DNA of 64,000 nucleotides. Origin: Straminergon stramineum (taxonomy: Eukaryota > Streptophyta > Bryopsida > Hypnales > Calliergonaceae). Under the pieces are notes generated by a model. The model searched no databases and was not told where the DNA came from. It worked only from the letters and a program-made list of their open reading frames with translations. Shown piece after piece: positions 34,626 to 47,455 of the stretch. Location of the stretch: positions 39,251,001-39,315,000 of the forward strand of contig OY987265.1 of the NCBI GenBank assembly GCA_963920665.1. The letters run 5' to 3'. The position numbers were made by a program, and so were the translations under genes. Within the stretch, counting starts at the first letter, position 1. Each line of letters begins with the position of its first letter.

Positions 34626-34847
34626 TACAGGTAGAACCTCTCTTAGTGCACCCTCCCTTGGTGTATAATATGCATTACAAGAGTTTGTAAACAGTAAATG
34701 GCCCATGCCCCTGATTCAAGATGAAAAGACATGTGGCACATGCTTCAAGATTAAAAAAAGACAAGTGACCCTATGGCTTCTCTAAATGCATAAACCTCTC
34801 GTAGTACATAGTTCCAACACCATGCACTAAGGGAGGTTCTATCTGTA
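34626..34847. mobile_element. MITE, 222 bp, TA-flanked
   Basis: TACAGGTAGAACCTCTCTTA at the left is matched by TACAGATAGAACCTCCCTTA on the other strand at the right, and the similarity continues through AGTGCA. The terminus resembles the CAGTAAAACCTC-type ends of plant mariner/Stowaway-related MITEs, and TA at both outer ends fits. Confidence 0.7.
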
Positions 34848-36962
34848 TTAGTCTCTCCAACTGCTCTAAAGTCAAGTATTCAAATTGTTTATTCGCCAGT
34901 TTAGAAATAATTGCAGCTCGGCCTACTTTCTGAATAGGGTGAACTGCTTCAATGGCTGACGAATGTTTTGAATTTGGCATTGTATTAGTGTAAAGTTTAG
35001 TTTTGGGGATCAGAGAATGAGCGGAGCTTTGTATTGCAACAAACGAGGATTACCAAATGTTACAATAACTTAATCACATGCGACATGAACGTCTTCATTG
35101 CTGACAGCACCTATGATCGCATTTTGTCCATTGAAATGTTCGAGGTGGGTTCATCTGTTTATCACACTCTTCACAATGGCTGTACTAGAGAAAAGGTTTA
35201 CTCAACTGAGCCTATCAAGCGCGCGTGATCCTTGCCGAAGTACTCCGGAGTACGCTTTTGTGTTTTACTTCTCTTTCGTAGCATATGAAGAATTATGTAA
35301 GCTCTTGAAGAATGTCTTCTTGGTTGAAGACTGAAGGCCTATTTGTGCGCAAATCTATTCTGTACCATTTCGAGGTATGTTTGCAAGACTTTGTTTTATC
35401 ATGCTTTTCTGTTCTGCCTCATTCTGAATATTGTGGTGAGTATTCTGATGCAGAATCTTTTCCTCTCCTTTTTATAATGAAGGAAACTCCATTAGAGGTT
35501 TGGATTACTGGCTTTTGCATTGGTTCAACTTTTTTTTAAAGTGGCAGGAATGGAATGAGGTCCGCTTCTGTCCACTCCAAATCTTGGATATTGTTCTTGT
35601 TTAAGTGCCTGGTGTTTCTATTCTGCACTACAACCTCCAACTTTGAATTTGTACTAAGGTAGTCTGCTCATAAACCGTGCGTTTAAGGGCTGGTCGGCCT
35701 TTTCGATGGTTCTTCGATGTACGAAAATATTTTTCCTTATTTTTCACTCGAAAAAAATTTGATATGGAATCTAAACCAAGTGGTTTCATATTTTTTGGAG
35801 CATTTTTGAATTACTTATGAATTTTTAAAGAATTCTGCCATAGGTATCTATTTCTGGATTGTAGGCCTCACAAAACCCACAAATGTGTAGTCTGAAAAAA
35901 GATAAGGTTTCACCATAAACAAGCACTGCAGCATGTAGAAAGTAATAGACAGAGTTCCAAAATGTGACCATTACTAAACTAAACTCCTAAAGGACCAAGG
36001 TCTATTTTTTGACAAAAATCACTTGAAATTGCCATTTCTGCTGCGTTCTTTTAAGGAAGAAAAAAATTCAAAATTCAAAAATACAACCGTAGGATCTTGC
36101 ACTAAACTTGTATGAGATCATGTGGTAAAATTTTTATCAAGTTTGACCATACAGATTGAAAAATATTAGCATTCAAAGTTAGGGGAGAAAAGTTTTTTTG
36201 AACACAGGTAAACATTTCAGAAATGGACCCACCTTGGCTATTATTTCATCCACTAGCAAAGTATAAAGGAACGTTTGACAAATTTTAAACCGCTCTGACA
36301 TATTGACAAAACATTCAATACTTTACACATGCATTTTACAACTTGTTAATGTCCATTTTAGAACCTGGCTAGGGACAGTCTTTAGAAGACGAGTGGATTT
36401 AGAGCAGACTATCATAGTTCATAATTAGTGATAACACAACTTGAAGGTAATAAAGTTTACAGAGGTGGACTGCCTGCATCATGAAAGTTCAAATCCAGTG
36501 CAATACGTTCAACTTCTTCAATTCCAAGCACAAATGCAGGAAACAAGGAATTTCGAATTGACATCGCTAATGCACCCAACACTGTCGTGGGCTACTCCAG
36601 ATAAGGGACTTCATGTAACACAGAAACACTAGCCCTTCTGAATACTAAAGAACCAGTATACACATTAAATCTTGCTCCTGAGCTATTTCAATAGCCCATA
36701 CGGAGTTAGGGAGTAATTGCACAGGCTTTGCTCGACTCTGACAAATAGATTCTGGGATGTTAGAATCTATTTAAACTTTAGAAGTACCTGCACCTCTACC
36801 AAAGCTAATAGACTTCTGATTGAAGTACGCACCTGTGGAGCAGAGTATTTGGTGAAAATATTAATTAAGAACACGCTCATTACCTCCTATTTCTTGGTAC
36901 ACGTGGCAAAATGTATTGTACAGTAAGAATTAGACCAAAATGATCCACTGAAGCTCTCCAAT
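34848..36962. other. Intergenic and 3' flank of the branching enzyme gene
   Basis: No gene is recognised. A perfect 14-bp palindrome GTACTCCGGAGTAC lies at 35240-35253. The last few hundred bases are on the 3' side of the minus-strand branching enzyme and probably include its 3' UTR. Confidence 0.35.
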
Positions 36963-39900
36963 TTACTCCGGTACTTTGTAGTACACCTGCAACCAGAACC
37001 ATAGGATGCGGTTAGCATTCCAAGAGTTAAGTATAAAAGGTGAAACCTGTTGAAAATAAGACAGCACATTAGACATCCAAACTTATCCAGGACAAATATT
37101 CCATAAGACAATCTAATAAGGTGAGTTAGTGGACACGAAAACTTTCAGCGTCCTATTCCCGTCTCCTTTACTGACCCCTGTTACCAAGACCAACTTATCT
37201 ATGCGTACACTTGATTGGACTTATTAGCAAGTGGTGTAATCATGACTTGGCTAAATGTCGAAGGCCAGAGATCTTTGAATGGAGATAGGGTTGCCCACAT
37301 ATCCTAAATCTTCCACTTTGAATTGCATAAGAAATTCAGATAAATTTTGATTGCAACAGATTTGGCTCTCGTACTCAAAATATCTCCGCACAAGCCTTTA
37401 CATTTCCCAAAGATCGCACTCCAACACGTGAAAAAATGCTTCAAGTGACGCAAATTGTATCCTCTACCTTACAAAACACTCTTCGAGTCATTGTTTGAAT
37501 TCTTTGAATCAATAAGTTCAAGTTTGAGTGAGCTTGGAATACAGACAGCACTGATAACATGAGATGTACGGTGAAGTAAAAGAAACAAATTGATTGCTGA
37601 CCTGGCAGCTACGAGATGGAGCCATAACCATGAAAGAGTGTGGTCGGTTATTGTAATTAGTCTCAGGCTTTCCTGGCTCACCCTCAGGACTCGTGAAGTG
37701 GTCGACATCATGGTCCACCTGCAGAGAATAGAGACGTAACGGACGTTAGTTATTATTGAATCCTTTACCCAATCTCATGAGCTGTTTGAGGAAGGCAAAT
37801 CCAAACCGCTCTAAAGAAAACAAACATGAAGAGACAACAGAACTAAGTCTTACCCGAGAATAACCTCCAAACTCCGCAGCATCACTGTCCAAGCAAACTC
37901 GGTATTTTCCAGGAATGTCGCAGCCTACCTTTAACCTGCAAACCCGAGCATGTCAAATAGTCACAACAAGAAACCAACTAATCCTCCCACATACCAATAT
38001 ATCGTCCACCATAAGTATAGATTCACCGTCTCATTTATTGACACACAATGTTCAGAAAGAGGAATAAATTGATATGTAGGAATCAACGTAAGATCTTGTA
38101 ATTTAGGTGACTATATGCAGTGACGCAGAACGTTAGAAAATCTTGAAAGGCTCCCTGTGGATGTATCACTTACCCAGAATATGTGTTGGTTGCATGGAAG
38201 TTAAACACAAAGACCAAGTCTCCTCGTTCAAATACAATAAGCTGGAAGTTTTACAGTTACACAGTGAATTAGAGAAGGGCAAATTCCAGAATCTAGACTA
38301 GTACTTACAAAGAACATAAGTAGAAACCCAAGAACGTCCACGACGATAATGAAATGCTGCAGAAAAATTAAAATAGCTCCTGGCATATCACACAAGAGCA
38401 GAGAAGCAAAAGAATGATTACTGACCTTCTCTGATTCACTTTGACAGGATACATACTGCTTTGAGGAACTCACAAATTCGAACTCCTCCTCAAGCGCAAT
38501 CATCGCTCTATTAAAGTTATTCATAAACTGTCAGCAAAACAAAGAAGAATGGCGTTTAATTTTACGAACGATGATTAGCAAGCTCCAGAACTTACATTAA
38601 AAATTTATTTCCGTATCATCAAGCAGCGAATCACACTTTTAACTGCTAAGTGCTCGAGCTAAAGCAGAAAGTCCACTTTGAAAACTAATAGTCGATAATA
38701 GAAACTCTCAAAAACACGTTTTTATCATTCACAAATGTATGACTTCTTCTTTCGATTGGTACACTTTTTTAACTCCCTTGAAACTTCCCCTATTATTTAT
38801 TTCAACTCCTATAGATATGGAAGCGGACATCTTCAGCCATTCCAGCACTTAGGGTTTAAGATTTTTCGTTTGTATTTGAGGACATGTATCGTTTGTAATT
38901 GCAAAGAACCTACAACATCTTCAGTAACAGATAAAAATTATGAGAGAATCCTTCAGAACAAAAAACTAGAAAATTCACAATCAGCGCTACTACTACACAC
39001 CAAAGTCTCCAGCAACACCGTTAGATGAGCGAACCTTGTATCGAAGATGGTCCTGATCCACAAGATCCCATTGTCTTCGGCACTTGTCAAATGACCAATT
39101 GTTCCCTTGTCTAGGGAAGTCGATCCACTCTGGGTGGCCAAACTGCAGCTCGTAACAAGCTATTGATCAGGCATAGATCGTAGAACAATATCAAGGCATC
39201 TCACAGGAGGCAACTCAATACTCTCAAACCAGAGGCGAAAGAGGTTGGGCACATGGCTCACTAGTTTGTATGAAGCTAATTACCTCATTCCCCATGAAAT
39301 TCAAGTAGCCTTCCCCACCGATAGCCATAGTAATAAAGTGAATCATCTGCAGTCGTAAAAAAGTCGTCAGTGAACTGACAATAGCTCAATTAAAATAAGA
39401 TAAAAGACAAGACAATGATGAAAGAAGAAGGATTCAAGCAACAAGATGTATAAACCTTGTGTAGTGCAATTCCTCGATCAACAATAAGGTTCGCTGGTTG
39501 CAAAGCTGACATACTGTAATACATTTCCTTGTCCATCAATAAAAAGGCGAATGTCTTATCTCCTACCATAGACTGCAAGAAAACAAAAAGTTAAGATGCA
39601 GCAACACAATCTGTGGAGGAAAGAAGAAGCACATAGTTTGATGATAAAGAGTTCTACTTCTACAACTTTTGATGAGCTTCTGCTGTCTCCACTTGTAATA
39701 CGCACAGTCCAAAACACTCGAATCTGGAATATTCAACCGTAATTCCTAACGAGTAGTTGGGTATCAAGATCCAATTGGAGGTTAACTGACTATTGTGTAC
39801 CCTCACTTGCGAGGTAAAAATAGGAATTAACTAATGAATCTATCAAAATTGGCCAACTGCTGTTACTTGGTTGGTGCAGGCGAATTTAGAATTTCAAAAT

Positions 39901-42900
39901 AATGCTATAAGCACAGCTAGTTTACTTGCCGAAAAACGGGGAGACAACTGGTGAACATGGATGTATCAACATTGCAAGTTCATTAGCAGGATTTAGCAAC
40001 AATTTGGTCACTGACACAACTTGGGCAGAGCAGGCATTAAGTAACTAGTTCCAGTTTGCTAATTAGCGCCACGTGGCTGGTGCGGGCGGGGCCTAACAAT
40101 GACATACCACACACAAAAACACAACCCGATAGAGTGCTACATCATTTCAAGGCACGACAACATTAAAATACAGGGCAACCTGTAGTACTCAAATTCAGCA
40201 TCAAACAAGCAAAATAATCACCTGATCGTGGCTCTCGGCATACCCGACACACGCCTCGGAATATCTCCGATTGGTTAGAGTGTAGACAATATCCCCCATG
40301 GACCATTCTTCATCCTTCCGTTCTTTCAGATACTGAATCCACTTGTCGGGAATCGCCATGGCCAGACGATAATCAAAGCCAATCCCGCCCTCTGCAACGG
40401 GCCTGCAAAGCGTGGGCATGCCTGACACATCCTCCGCAATCACTGTGGCATCGGGGTAGAGGCTGTGCACGAGCTCATTGGCAAGCATCAAGAACATCAC
40501 TGCTTGCACATCCGTGGCTTCACTGAAATACTCATGATAGTTTCCCGTGAAGACCATGTTGAGGCCATGATGATGGTAGAGCATGGAAGTCACCCCGTCA
40601 AATCTGAAGCCATCAAACATGTACTCCTCCATCCACCAGCGCAGATTGGAAAGCAGGAAGCGCTGGACTTCCCAGGAGCCGTAGTTGAACAGGCGACTGT
40701 CCCAAAGCGTGTGGTACCCTCGGGCTCCAGTATGAAAATAGGAGTCTTGAGCTGCCTGGCCTAAATCATAACCAGCCAAGCCATCCACGGCGTTGGTGGA
40801 TGCATGACTATGCACCACGTCCATCAACACGCGAAGGCCCATTGAATGCGCCTTGTCGATCAGGTACTTCAGATCCTCAGGCGTACCGCAACGACTGCTG
40901 GCTGCGAAGAAATTGGTAACGTGGTAACCAAAGCAACCGTAGTAAGCATGCTCCATAACTGCCATTAGCTGGATGGTGTTGTAATTGTTGGCCTTTATTC
41001 TGGGAAGCACTTCGTCGGCAAACTCTCGGTAGGAAGCCACACGTGGCTCCTTTGAACTCATCCCCACGTGTGCTTCGTAAATGAGCGGGGCGGAGGGCTT
41101 CGCTGGACGAGCATGCTTGAAATGATACCTGAACCACAATACCAAAAGAAAAAGGTCTTAACACAGAACTCTAAAGCACCGAGACGACATTGCACTAGCC
41201 AAAATAATTGAAGTCAAGGAGCAAAATGAACCAATCGTGGAAATATGCGAAGAAAGCTATTCTGAAGGTGAGAAAGAAAGGCCATACTCCCTCCATCCCA
41301 AAATGATCTTCCGGTTCCCCTCCGTTTTGATACAATAAGTTTAATACTACACTTTGAAAAGAACTTCAAAACTCAAAGTTTCAGGGTGATAGGAATGCCC
41401 CGAACTCAACTTACAGCTCAAATCGGGTTGAAAGAAAGTTAGTTCAGCAGAAAATCCCAAACATTTTGTCCAGCCGGAAGATCATTTCCGGACGGAGGAA
41501 GTATTATTTTCAGACCCCACGTGAAATTTGAGAGAAACAGATAATGCACAAGTTCGCTCCAGTTGGAACAAGGGGCACATATTGGCCCGCTTTCTTTTTT
41601 TAGCGGTTTACGTGGCGCACATTGGGACTTCCTCTTGTCCAATTTTTTTTTTCGACGAAGACATGCAATGTAATTCAGTGATTCCGATGATACAATATAT
41701 AATATACGGCCAGTATGAGTTATATGTCTAACATCTGATCAATTTGATTGATCAATTTGAAACCCTTAATCCTGTGGTCCTTTAGGGTTAAAGAGGTGGG
41801 GACTTTACCGTTGTGACGCAGGCGGGTCCCAGTAAACACCATCATAATACGCAGCAAACACATGAGGGTCGACCACGGCATATTTTATCCAAGCTGGAAT
41901 TCGATCTACCCAAGAGCCATCCCCCTTCTTCATCCTGAACTTGACTTTGGAGCCATGCGGGATCACAGAAACCCCATCCACATCAGGCAACCGGATAGAC
42001 CAGACGCCAAACTGGTCTCTTTCCATGTTATGTTTGCTTCCATCCCAATTGTTGAAGTCCCCAATCAACTGAGCAGCCCTGTGCACAACAATACAAAAGT
42101 TAAGGCTAGACAGTATTTCAAAGAGGAATCCCTGTGTCTTTAGCTACATGCAAACACATAAAGCAGTCTCTCTATTGTGATAAACACGAATGGCACTTCA
42201 GAATCATGATCAGGGATACGATGCTCTAGAGAGTTTCTTTTAAAATAATGGTTTATGGGAAACATGACACGTGAAGGAAGACGATGCACAATCTATACCC
42301 ACGGCTCTACAGTAGTAAATACATATTTCAATGTCGGGCCACATAGTTGAGCACTGAGGATATGATAACTCACGCTGCCGCGGGAGCCCACTCCTGGTAT
42401 ACAATGCAATTCCCATCGCGAGTAAAGCCAAACTTCTCATAACCTACAGATAACAACAAAACATCCAGTTAGAACCTCAGCATTAAAAGGAGGATACCTA
42501 CACTAAATTACTGGTCGTGAAATGCTAAATACTCAATAAGACAGGAAAAAATGATTGGCAGACAGAAGAACAGACACAGTGAGCTTGAATCCGATACAAT
42601 CGTGAATCCTTTCACTTCTTTCATATCCCCCCTTACATTCTCTGGCTAGCATAATAAACAAACATTGATAACGGCAGAACCAGAACATCGAAAAGCTTAA
42701 CCTTTCCAGTACCAAACTATCATGGTTTTTAAATGACCAGTTTGAGTGATTTTATTGAGAAAAATATAAATCAGACAGGACCAAATATTAGATCACCAGG
42801 ATCAGCGGAGATCATTGCATGTGTAAGTAAAAACTTGAAGCAGACAGATAAGCAGCTGCCGATTTAGACAGTTCAAAAGGAAAGAAGGTGGCAAGTGCAG

Positions 42901-43575
42901 AGGACAAGAATCAAAGAAAGAGAAATTAGGAGGAGAGATTCGGACAATCGGATCAAGAATTCAATTAAAAAAGAAACACTAGTTGCATCAGTTCATTCCA
43001 TGAGAAGTGACTCGAAGTAGAATTCTAACCCCTACAGGACGAAGGATTCCAGGTTTAAGGAGGGCCAATTGAATTTATCATATTGTGAAAAAAATAATTC
43101 AAATGAGGCCATATTTTATGTCACCAGAATCAATGAAGAGTATTATACGTGTTGGTCAAGAAAATAAATCGGCTTAACAAGAAAAAGTCCACAAATGACC
43201 TGCTTAAACTACCTAATAAAACATGAGGCCCAAACTTGAAATCTTGGTGCTTTCGGGACTAAGAAAGCAGCTACTAAATACAAGCTCAATTTAGTACTAA
43301 GATGCAAGCTCACCTTTGGCAAAGTCTTCCAAACTTCCCTCATACTTGTCAATTTCCATCTTTCGCTTCAAGTATTCGCGAACTCGGTATTTGAGATGAG
43401 TCTGGTGAGGAGCCAGGTAGGGGTCCACCTCCAGCACTCCCAACTTCTGCAAGCCATTCATGTCCTTCCATCCTGCTGGCTTATCAGGCTTGTCTGTCTT
43501 CAAACTCGCGGCCCACTCTAAAGCAGGCCTTGAAGCTGGAGGTGAGCTCGCCTTGAAGCTCAAGCTTCGTGTAAG
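36963..43575 (-). CDS. SBE1: Starch branching enzyme, class I (1,4-alpha-glucan branching enzyme), 5' end open
   Basis: Exons (minus): 43575-43314, 42443-42374, 42078-41809, 41128-40222, 39572-39456, 39346-39284, 39142-39035, 38527-38426, 38241-38174, 37935-37854, 37718-37602, 36986-36963; phases close, giving 729 residues without the first exon. The enzyme cuts alpha-1,4 glucan chains and rejoins them by alpha-1,6 links in amylopectin, in plastids. Order: CBM48-type domain ([11 protein letters not shown]), then the GH13 barrel with [15 protein letters not shown] (nucleophile Asp378), AEDVSGMP (acid/base Glu433) and YAESHDQ (His501-Asp502), then the C-terminal beta domain ([15 protein letters not shown], [26 protein letters not shown]). 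Segments such as [14 protein letters not shown] and the absence of the class II insertion place it in class I. The C-terminus stops at VYYKVPE, without the tail of cereal SBEI. The exon at 43575 begins at an acceptor without an ATG, so a transit-peptide exon is missing. Confidence 0.95.
41285..41503. mobile_element. Stowaway-like MITE in a branching enzyme intron
   Basis: The left end TACTCCCTCCATCCCAAAAT and the right end, TACTTCCTCCGTCCGGAAAT on the other strand, make a roughly 30-bp terminal repeat that continues with GATCTTCCGG. TA is present at both ends. The element is 219 bp and lies in the intron between the exons starting at 41128 and ending at 41809. Confidence 0.85.
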
Positions 43576-44339
43576 CTAAGCATAATAAAAAATACCAAGG
43601 CTTAGACATCTTGTAATAGAAACTACCAGGAGTTAAGCGTCATCGAACAATGGAATTAGTTCACGAGACCGAGCTCTTCAAACGGAAAAATCATATGAGG
43701 TATGTAAACCCAAAATGCCAACACCTAAATTTGGACCGATCTAAAACCTAATAATTAATTACACAATATGTACACAATCAAAATATGGGTGTCTACGAGA
43801 GTGTAGTGTTGGTTTTAGGTACACCTAGAACAAGATGTACACAATACACCTAGACTGAGACAGTATGTTGGAAATTCATCACTTATTCGTATGAGGTTCA
43901 AATAGTGCATTCAAATAGTGCGTGCTAACGAGCGTTGGAATCCTCTTTCAGTTCCCAAGAAGATTAAATAAAAGCAATTTGTGTTTATTGATAGTAACTA
44001 TACTCAGTTGTAATCAGTGCCTTTCACCTCACTGTGCGCGCACCTTAGTAAGAGAGGTGAAAGGGTATAATCAGTCAATTAGGAATAATAACACGCCAAC
44101 ATTACACACACACACCAATTCATAAAAACTTACTCCTCCAACTCCCCACATGGACCTTTCGAAATGCACTCGCTGCACGCCTAAAAAGTCCCTGCCCGCT
44201 CTGCGCAACCCTTGAACCTGCATTGCATTTCCAACTCTCGTATTACAAATCCCTTTCTCGTAGGCATTTCCCCGAACAAATGCATACTTATTCCACAATA
44301 AAAACTCATAGAACATCGCGACAACTCCATCCTCACCCA
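43576..44339. other. Probable intron 1 of the branching enzyme gene
   Basis: No convincing exon is found here; on the minus strand it lies directly 5' of an acceptor (TTATGCTTAG). If transcription starts near 45.7 kb, this and the repeats up to 45.4 kb form a 2-kb first intron. Confidence 0.4.
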
Positions 44340-45480
44340 ATTTAATAAACAAGTCACAGTAAGGTGATGACTAGGCGGACATTTCGAATTATTCCTATTA
44401 GAAAACTCCCAATCAATCATGAGATCACAACTAAGCATGGACCCAGTCACTCCCATTGCTCCTCTCCAACCAGCAATCACTCTCTCACTAAAGTAGGAGG
44501 TGCAGAAACTGCCCACTCAAGAGCATTCTGGCTTAGGATGTCTTCTATGCTGATCAAAGCATTTTCTAACAAATTTTCAGAGAAAGAAGAGAGGGAGACA
44601 TATCCATCACAATTTGATTTGTAATTTTTAGAGTGAAACTGAATTAGATATGATTTACTAAAGGTCACAATAGTAGGGTACTTTTTGAATCCATAAGTAT
44701 TGCCATGGAATGTCAAACACTTGTCCTTTAATGGTGCAAATGGAGTCCAAAAATGAAGGGGCACTAATCTTAAACTGCAACAACATGGTACATTTAATTG
44801 TCTAAGATGACACAAAGTCTCCCACCACTCAAATTATGTACACTGAAATTTTGTCAACTTCCTGATCAAACCCAATCCCCAACCATTCCTAAAACTGTGC
44901 AATGCGAATCCCAAATTGGCACCAATACTTCAATGGGCCATTTTTCATTCCTGCAGTGACAATTCATGGTACACTCTAGGAACAGTTCTTAGAGCATGGG
45001 CAGAATTAGCACATCCTATCTTAACACACAACTCAACCACAACCTACAAATCCCAATCCAAGATCACGCGACGAACAATCTCAACCAACATACACTCCCA
45101 ACGGCGCTCATCAAAATTTTCAAAATTCAAAAAGAAATCCAACCCAAGAGGCAACAATTCCCCGCGCCTTCTCACAAGACAACACACTTTGCTAAACAAG
45201 TCATCGTAAGGTGATGACTAGGCTGCAATTTCAAATTCTTTTCAAATTATTACCATTGCCAAACTCGGTCAATCATGAGATCACAACCAAGCATAACTTA
45301 AACCCAGCACCTCCCATTGCTACTCTCTTACCAGCAATCACTCGCTCATTCCCACACAACTCTACCACACCTACAGATCAGGTAACAAACAATCCCAACC
45401 AACCTACACTGCCACCGCTCATCAAAATTCAAGATTCAAAAAGAAATCCGACCCAACAGTGAAGTCCTCGCGCTCTCTCC
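44340..45480. repeat. Local tandem duplication, first copy interrupted
   Basis: The segment 45190-45480 is a diverged direct copy of 44340-44490 plus 45019-45185. Shared phrases include GTAAGGTGATGACTAGGC, TCAATCATGAGATCACAAC, CCAGCAATCACTC and TTCAAAAAGAAATCC. The first copy is split by about 525 bp. The duplication lies 5' of the branching enzyme exons. Confidence 0.7.
44494..45018. mobile_element. Insertion with imperfect TIRs in the duplication
   Basis: The left end TAGGAGGTGCAGAAACTGCC resembles the right end, TAGGATGTGCTAATTCTGCC on the other strand. Comparison with the uninterrupted duplicate at 45190-45480 shows that this block is the extra sequence. TA at both ends could be a target duplication. 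Confidence 0.45.
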
Positions 45481-45631
45481 CAGAACAACAACAACGAACA
45501 ACCCAAGGGCCGTGAATCCAATTGGCAGCTGAAAGGGGAACAGTCAGGAGAAGCACCCGAGGAGGTAGAGGAAGTAGAAGAGTATCTGAGGAGGAGCGGG
45601 GGCCATGGCAAGTCGCAGCAGCAGCAAGCAT
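45422..45631 (-). other. Possible transit-peptide exon of the branching enzyme
   Basis: On the minus strand an ATG at 45631 opens MLAAAATCHGPRSSSDTLLL, an Ala/Ser/Leu-rich, acid-poor start like a plastid transit peptide, continuing to a stop near 45422. A usable phase-0 donor that would join it to the exon at 43575 is weak (ACT|GTTGGG), so the link is speculative; an ATG 24 bases upstream (45655) is also in frame. Confidence 0.25.
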
Positions 45632-46240
45632 GGTGGAGCAGGTATTGCAAGGCAAAGGACGAGGAAATGGAGTAATTAAGGAACGAAGGAAGGTGGCGAT
45701 CCGGGTGGTGGGTGGTGTCGCGCATGCAGTGGTAGCGATGATGGTTCGTTTGTTCCCGATGCACGGAACGAGGTCCAGATGCGATGATGACTGCTCACTG
45801 CTGGGGAATTCTAGCTAGACATCGCGTGCTCTGTGGCGTTTTTGCAGCAACTACGCTACAGTTGTGGGGTGGAAGGCTTGTGGCCCTAGTGGGGTATCCT
45901 GGATTCGCGATGCAGGGGAGCTGGGCTGGGTCGTAGGGTGCGGAATGGCGCAAAACCACCGAAGGCAGGACCGAGGCAGTCGCGGGGCCTGCGACAGACG
46001 TGAGGCGAGGAGGAAGGTTGGCGGGCTGTATGTTTGGGGATGCGTGGGACTGGAACGGGATGGGAGGGACGGGTCACCGTGACCGCGCATTTCACCCGTG
46101 GCCGTGACACCTGCTGTACTAGAGGCTGGAGTGGCCCGTGACCCCTGGAGACACCATGGCGCGACGCGTGTACCACTATGCCTTTCCTCTTTAATATCAC
46201 ATGCTTTGGTGTCTCTCGAGTCACGAACTGAAGGCGTACG
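45500..46240. promoter_or_regulatory. GC-rich island, likely branching enzyme promoter/first exon region
   Basis: The GC content rises sharply relative to both sides and CG dinucleotides are frequent, causing long open frames on several strands that look like artefacts. Position just 5' of the minus-strand branching enzyme suggests its promoter and leader. No TATA box is assigned. Confidence 0.35.
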
Positions 46241-46298
46241 GATAAATTGCAAAAATAATTCCCCTAATTTTTTTACATTTACTTTTATAATTAATTTT

Positions 46299-46326
46299 TA
46301 CTCCCTCTGTCCCAAAATGATATTCT
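46299..46326 (+). repeat. Stowaway-like terminus, fragment
   Basis: TACTCCCTCTGTCCCAAAAT matches the terminus of the MITE at 41285-41503. No partner end was found nearby, so it is a truncated copy. Confidence 0.6.
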
Positions 46327-46419
46327 TGTTGGTCTTTATTTTTTGTCCCAAATTGATCTTTATGCTATGATGTGGAGGATGGACCCACTAAATGTGAAGA
46401 GAACAATAGTATTGAAAAA

Positions 46420-46615
46420 TCTGTATATATCTTTGTTATAGATGCCTATATTAAAGATACCTTCCATGGTTATAGGATACCTATGTTATAATTTTGTATG
46501 TTATAGACACTTTCAATGGTTATAGGGTACCTACTTATACTTAGGCTCAAGGTTCATAGGCTTGCATTTCTATGCTCACATACTAGGATCGTTGAAAATC
46601 AATATTAGGTTCTTT
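46420..46615. repeat. Inverted-repeat arm, left
   Basis: On the minus strand this segment reads GTATAAGTAGGTA...ACCATTGAAAGTGTCTATAACATA, matching the plus strand at 50215-50350 (GTGTAAGTAGATA...ACCATTGAAGGTGCTTATAACATA). The arms face each other across about 3.6 kb. Confidence 0.6.
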
Positions 46616-47074
46616 CAGGCTTACATGTTTAGATTGTGAACATCTTCTTTCATCAAAATTTTTATTTTTTTGTCACTTTTTAGTCCAAATGTAGATGTGC
46701 ATATTGAGCAATAATGATCATAGGGTCATATATCTTAATACTTGTGCAAAGGTGGTTGTGAATGAAGAGTCTATTGGTAGCCAAGGAGAACTAACTTCAT
46801 CATTATTGTTTTTTCACCCTAAATGAAAATTATAGAATTTTATTATTTTCCAAAGATGATCAAATTAGGAAATTTGAATTTATACTTGGAATCAAAGACT
46901 CCAAGTTGGCTAAGAGAGGTCACAAAATACAAAATCAACTTTTAAAAAATAGGGGGCAAATTGTGTAAGCAATGAGTTATCAACTATCTTTGTCCATATT
47001 GGGGTATTTCAATGTAATCATAAATCATCGTTGGAATATGCATCATTCATATCCTAAGTGAATTAACCCTAAAT

Positions 47075-47455
47075 GCCCAAGGTCTTTTCTGAGATTTTAG
47101 AAATTTGTTCTAAATTGAATAAAAAGACAACATTTTGATAAGTTGTATCAATTTTCTTTAATTGTAATCATAAAAATTTAATGTAAACATGTTAGAGATG
47201 ACATAAGAGAAGAGAACCCATCATTATCATTTATGGATTGAAAGATTGTAATGTTTGATCATGAGGGTGTTCAAGTGCAAAAGTGATTTGAAGTCTTCCA
47301 ATCCTCTTTTTACATGTCAAATCTAAAAAGTTGATCACCATAAAATACAAGGTTAGAAGGATGAATAAGCATAACCCCAACCAATTTGTGGCTCAACAAA
47401 ATCTACTCTACAATTTTTTTAAATGAATTCTAATGTGATATTTTCTCTAAGATCT
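47075..47455 (+). repeat. Dispersed repeat family B, copy 2, block 1
   Basis: This block matches 16105-16480. Similarity stops at 47455 exactly where the solo LTR begins and resumes at 48749. Confidence 0.8.

Noticed and set aside
35240..35253. Perfect palindrome GTACTCCGGAGTAC
   Set aside because: Notable in form, but single and without a nearby gene; chance occurrence cannot be excluded.
45422..46252. Multiple overlapping frames of 70-130 codons on both strands
   Set aside because: All lie in a GC-rich island where stops are rare. Only the minus-strand frame from 45631 was kept, as a tentative transit-peptide exon.
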